NCBI GenBank assembly: GCA_013368315.1
Contig: JAACJM010000105.1
Span: 248,001 to 312,000, forward strand
DNA length: 64,000 nt
Source: Tetrapyrgos nigripes
Taxonomy: Eukaryota > Basidiomycota > Agaricomycetes > Agaricales > Campanellaceae
Direction of reading: 5' to 3'
Position numbers and translations under genes: made by a program. Within the stretch, counting starts at the first letter, position 1; every line of letters begins with the position of its first letter. Under the pieces are notes generated by a model. It was given only the letters and a program-made list of their open reading frames with translations, had not been told where the DNA came from and did no database searches. Below, in pieces: positions 59,001-64,000 of this stretch.

Positions 59001-62000
59001 CAAGATGGTTGTCTTGACGCCATATTTGGGTCAGCTTAGCAAACTGCGACAGGATCTGCAGCGTGATTCAGAAACAGATCCTGTCTTGAATGACCTAGAT
59101 TCTCATGACCTTGTACGAGCTGGTCTGCTGGCTGCAGGCGCCGCCAAATCCACTAAACGAAGACTCCGTTTGGCGACCATAGGCAAGTTGCATCTACGTC
59201 GGAGCACACTTCGTTATCTGACGTGTTTTTGATAGACAATTACCAGGGTGAGGAAAGCGATATCGTCATCGTTTCCTTGACCAGAAGTAATTCTTCCAAC
59301 GACATCGGGTTCATGGCCTCGCCCGAGCGGCTGAACGTCCTACTCTCCCGAGCTCGTAATGCACTCATCATGATTGGAAACTCTGACACATTCACGAAAG
59401 CTCGCAAAGGCAAGGAGCTTTGGAAGAAGCTGTTTGAGTTGTTGACGGCAGGAGGACACATTTATGATGGATTCCCAATCAAATGTGAACAACATCCTGA
59501 TCGTGTTGGTCTTCTCAGTAAGGCGATTCAGTTTGAGTCGGAATGTCCTGATGGCGGTTGTTCTGAACCATGGTGAGTCAATCTTTGCCGTAGTGCTTTT
59601 ATGGGACTCACGAGAGATAATATAGTGGAGCCAAATTAAGCTGTGGTCTTCATACCTGTCCTTCCAAATGTCATCAGTTATATGATCATTCGAAGATGCC
59701 GTGTACTGCTGTGATCCCGTTACAGTGCTCCAAGGGTCATAACAGAACCAGAAGGTGCAATGAGACTGATACGGGGGTTTGCAAGAAGTGCGAGAAGATA
59801 CGGAAAGATGAGGAGGAGAGACGTCAGCGGGAATTTGACAGGCAGAAGAAACGAGATGAAGAAGAGGCTGAGCACCTTCGTCAGATGAAACAACTGGAGT
59901 CGGAGCGTATAGAGCAGGAGCAAATGCTTCGCGACCAGCAGCTACGACAAGAGCGTAAAAATGCGTTGACCCAGAAGAAGCAAGACCTGCAAGATGTGAA
60001 AGATTTCGTGAAGCAATCGTTGAAGCCTCCAGTGCCTGTTCAGCCGACGCCGAATGTAGTTCCAGCGGTCATGAACGTAGTTCCAACCCCCAGCGTACCA
60101 CCGCCAACCCATTCGGACGATGCAGAGAGCATGGCATTACCTCCATCACGAGTGGATTCCTCATCAACTGAGGACATGAAGAAGCCAGCCTCTGCAGCCC
60201 GCAATGTCACTTCAGCAAAACCTCCTGCTGTTCCTGTCACCATTGATTCGTCTCAGCGCTGCGGTATCCCCACTTCCAATCCCACAGCCGTAGATCCTTC
60301 ACCTATGGAGCAGCTCTGGGAGCACAAGAAAAGCGTAGAGGGAGCAACGAATAAGGCTATTGACGGTATCATGGAGATGATTGGACTAGAGGGCGTCAAG
60401 AAGAAGGTCTTGGAAATTTACGACCAGATTGAAGTTGCGAAACAGCAGAACGTCTCTGTCAAGGACCAGCGTCTCAACATCGTTCTCTTGGGCAACCCTG
60501 GCACAGGTATGTTTTTTGACTTTCGCCGATGTGCATCCCTCTGACCCTCTTCTCATTGCAGGGAAAACAACTGTTGCTCGCTTTTACTCCAAATACCTGG
60601 CCTCAGTTGGTCTATTACCCGGACTAGCCTTTGAAGAAACCACCGGTTCTCGTCTCGCTAATGATGGTGTTCCTGGGACCAAAAAGTTGTTGGAGACTGT
60701 CACCAACGCCGGTGGAGGCTCCATTTTCATCGACGAGGCTTATCAGCTTACATCAGACCACAATTTCCAAGGGAAGCAGGTGCTGGATTTCCTTCTTGCG
60801 GAAATGGAAAACAACATTGGGAAGCTAGTCTTCATCCTTGCAGGATACAACAAGGAGATGGAAAAGTTCTTTGAGCACAACCCTGGATTGACAAGCCGCG
60901 TTCCTCATAAGCTGCAGTTCGATGATTACAAGGACGACGAGCTTCTCAAAATGCTGGAGAAATCGATGCACAAGAAATGGAAGGGACAGATGAAGGTAGA
61001 GCCTGTTGACGGTGGAATCCGAGGCCTGTACGGACGAATTGCGATCAAGCGTTTGGGAAGAGGACGTGGAGAGAACGGGTTCGGCAATGCTCGCGCCCTC
61101 GAAAATCTCCTTGCGCGTATTTGGCAGCGTCAGACTGCAAGAATTGCCAGCGAGAAGCGTACTGGTCATCGACCCGATCCCTTCTTACTTGTAAAGGAGG
61201 ATCTCATCGGACCAGAGCCCTCGCAAGCTATTCTGCAAAGCACGAATTGGAAGGAATTGCAGGGAATGATTGGGCTGACTTCCGTCAAGCAGTCAGTGCA
61301 GAATTTGTTGGACATGGTTATACGCAACTATCAGCGTGAATTGGCAGAACAAGAACCGCTGGCAGTTTCTCTAAACCGCGTTTTCATCGGGTCACCTGGT
61401 ACAGGCAAGACTACTGTTGCTGGCTTATATGGTCGGATTTTGGCTGAGTTAGGTTTACTCAGCAACGGCGAAGGTGAGTTTTATTGTTCTGCGATACCAA
61501 ATGAATCAAAATAACGAACATCTCGACTTAGTGGTTATTAAGAGCCCCTCTGACTTCGTTGGTAGCGTTCTGGGGGAGTCACAGAAGAATACCAAGGCTA
61601 TACTTGCAACCACTGTTGGAAAAGTGTTGGTCATTGACGAGGTCAGTCTCAACTATTTTCTATTCGGCGTGACAGAGGAACGAACATCTTTTACAGGCTT
61701 ATATGCTTTACGGTGGGGGCAAAACTGGCCAACAAAGTGATCCCTACAAGACGGACGTTATCGACACCATTGTCGCCGAGGTGCAAAGCAAACCGGGGGA
61801 AGATAGATGTGTCCTACTGCTCGGCTATAAGGATGAAATGCTTGAGATGTTTCAGGTGTGCTTTACCCGACGTTCTCCTCTTGTCACAGGCTAACGGCTA
61901 TCGTTTAGAACGTCAATCCAGGACTTAGCCGACGTTTTGCAATTGAAGACGCCTTCAACTTTGAGGACTTCTCCACCGACGAATTGCGCCAGATTTTGGA

Positions 62001-63773
62001 GCTCAAGCTCAAGAAGCAGGACCTTGAAGTCACACCGGAAGCAAAGAAAGTAGCCCTTGAAGTTCTGGAACGTGCCAGTGAGTCAAGTCTTAGAGTTCGT
62101 CATCCTCATTTGTTGACGATATACTAGAACTACGCCCAAACTTTGGCAATGGTGGTGAAGTGGAAAATGTCCTCACGAAAGCGAAAACGAACTACATGAA
62201 ACGCATCCGAGGAACAAGTGCGCCCATCAAAACTGTTTTAGAACCCTCCGATTTCGACCCAGATTTCGACCGAAGCGCTCGTGCTGGCGTGAATCTTGAG
62301 GAGTTGTTCAAAGATGTAGTTGGTTGCGAAGACATAGTCAAAAAGCTACGAAGTTATCAGAACATCGCCGCTCAAGCCAAGAAGAGAAACAAGGACATTC
62401 GCAAGATGGTACCCACCAGTTTTGTGTTCAAAGGTCCTCCAGGTCATTGCTTGGTCTTTTAGTTCAGTTAGTAGTTTGCATCTAATATCGTTTTTTCAGG
62501 TACTGGTAAAACCACCACTGCGCGAAAAATGGGACAAGTCTACTGTGATATGGGGTTCCTTGGTCGGCCGGATGTTGAAGAATGCTCCGCCTCTGATCTC
62601 ATTGGCGCATATGTTGGCCAGACCGGTCCAAAGGTTGTGCAGATGTTTGATAAAGCCCTTGGACAAGTGCTTTTCATTGATGAGGCGTACCGTCTCAGGG
62701 AGGGCCCCTTTGCACAAGAAGCTATCGATGAGATCGTCGGCCTCATGACGCAAGACAAGTACTTTGGGAAGATTGTAGTGATTTTGGCTGGTTATGATGA
62801 GGATATCAACCAGCTCTTGCAGGTCAATCGTGGTCTTTCCAGCCGTTTCCCGGAAGAAATCCGTTTCACCAACTTGCGTCCCCATGAGTGTGTTACGATA
62901 CTCGCACAACGCTTGCGTATAGATGTCGTACACCTAGAAGGGGTTGACGAGCCCTCTAGTGCTCTCTACCAACGGCTCTGCGCTCTCTTCCAGCGACTGT
63001 CTGCTTTGCCATCATGGGGTAATGCTCGGGACGTCCTCACTGTTGCGAAGGATATGGTGGGACTTGCCATGGACAAGGCTGGGGATTCAGACGATGATGA
63101 AGTAATCCTGGATCCTGCAGATGCCATTGCTTGTGTGGAAAACGCTTTATCTCGCAATCAAAACCGCCAAAACAATCTTGCCGACCGACAACCTGTTGCG
63201 AATCTTCCTATGCAAATGCCCTCCCCGATGTTCCAACATGCCCCTTCTACTGCTACCAAGACCGAGACTGATACCCAAGAGCCCTGCGGGCATGCTACAG
63301 CTCAAGCTGACGATCGAGATCCTGGAGTCAGTGACGCCGTCTGGAATCAACTTCAGTTTGATAAAACTGCAGAGGCAGCTGCCTTGCAGAGAAGGGAAGA
63401 AGAATTGCAGAAGGCAGAAGAAGAGGCGCGTGAGGCTCAACGAAAGGAAGAAGAAGAACGACAGCACGCAAAGGAGCTTGCTCTAGCCCAAGCACGCGAA
63501 TGCGATCTTCTGAGAAAGGAGGAACTGAAGCGACAATGTGAGTTGCAGCGTATTCGAGAAGAGGAGGCTAGACGAGAAAGGGAAAGGCGTGAAGCTGAGT
63601 TGAAGGCAAGGCGTGAGGCTGAAGAGAAGGCTAGAAAGAAAGAGGCTCAAGCCCAACAAAAGTTGAGAAGTATGGGAGTCTGTGTAGCCGGGTTTCGATG
63701 GATCAAGAGCCACGGCGGATATCGATGCGCGGGTGGCTCTCATTTTGTATCGGATGCGCAACTCGGACTGTAA
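56082..63773 (+). CDS. SF1 helicase-NF-X1-triple CbbX AAA+ fusion, copy B
   Basis: Eleven exons at the same positions and phases as copy A: 56082-57564, 57695-58556, 58608-59182, 59236-59572, 59626-60506, 60562-61473, 61532-61641, 61697-61855, 61909-62077, 62128-62442, 62500-63773; 2358 codons, open throughout. Approximate residues: N-terminal region 1-490; SF1 helicase 490-1080 (GPPGTGKS 492-499, EEAGE 754-758, GDHKQLRP 779-786, QHRMRPE 824-830, DNYQGEE from 974); zinc finger 1078-1140; coiled coil 1140-1200; AAA+ domains with P-loops near 1376, 1656 and 1931, each with an IDEAY Walker B; coiled coil 2210-2315; tail MGVCVAGFRWIKSHGGYRCA and GGSHFV. Intron 3 is GC-AG (GCAAGT at 59183), GT-AG in copy A. 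ZNFX1/UPF1 helicases act on RNA, and CbbX-type rings remodel proteins; how they cooperate here is unknown. Likely cytosolic or granule-associated, by analogy only. Confidence 0.9.
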
Positions 63774-64000
63774 TGTACTTGTATTTTTGGATGAGAGTAC
63801 GTTGTATAGTAACGGTATATAGCGTGGAAATAGAATACTCCGAATAGTGTGAGTTTTGTAGCTCCGAGCTTAGGTTCGTTCCAAGCCCTTTCTCTGATTG
63901 GCTGGATTTGTTTGCGGTACTTTATTGTTTGTCATTATTGACATACCTTCAGAGAAGGGGCTTGTTGCAAAGTCCAGATTTTGGAGGGCTCGTTAGAACG
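63774..64000. other. 3' flank of helicase-AAA+ copy B
   Basis: No coding signal in the last 227 bases. Confidence 0.5.

Overview
The window is nuclear DNA of a filamentous basidiomycete, most likely a mushroom-forming Agaricomycete. The basis is the gene style: many short GT-AG introns (mostly about 45-70 nt), F-box proteins with an N-terminal coiled coil, a BCS1-like AAA protein, and a six-helix membrane-protein family of a basidiomycete kind. No database search was run; names rest on motifs and remembered family features. Exon boundaries were placed by hand from splice signals, reading phase and, where possible, paralogue comparison.

Layout. 1-4.9 kb is gene-poor and holds relics of a cytochrome P450 and of a second decayed gene, plus short self-complementary word islands. 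5.0-21.6 kb is ordinary euchromatin on the + strand: BCS1-like AAA ATPase, an F-box relic (- strand), a TPR-like protein with a lysine-rich N-terminus, a xanthine/2-oxoglutarate dioxygenase-like enzyme with one apparent frameshift, an F-box protein, an uncharacterised protein and a membrane protein. 21.8-36.7 kb is a duplicated and transposon-laden region: three copies (- strand) of a six-helix membrane protein gene (two intact, one killed by an 11-bp tandem duplication), a segmental duplication carrying copies 2 and 3, two related terminal-inverted-repeat elements (30598-31987 and 34342-36534) and, nested in the second, a 754-bp element with perfect 20-bp ends and a 9-bp target duplication. 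37.5-41.8 kb is a PX-domain AGC protein kinase (- strand). 45.1-63.8 kb is the most unusual part.

That last part holds two tandem genes of about 2,360-2,370 codons (47242-54900 and 56082-63773) with identical 11-exon structure. Each fuses a novel about 490-residue N-terminal region, a UPF1/ZNFX1-type SF1 helicase, an NF-X1-like zinc finger, a coiled coil, three CbxX/CfqX (CbbX)-type AAA+ domains, a second coiled coil and a short Cys-containing C-terminal module. The downstream copy is open throughout; the upstream copy has two single-base frameshifts. A HIT-type hydrolase gene precedes the first, and a nearly identical 3' fragment of that HIT gene with its flank sits between the two. The combination of RNA-helicase and ring-ATPase parts suggests an RNA- or nonself-sensing remodelling machine, but that function is inference only.

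Several conserved genes carry single-base indels in short homopolymers (dioxygenase, upstream helicase, HIT 3' end), so part of the apparent gene decay may be sequencing or assembly error.
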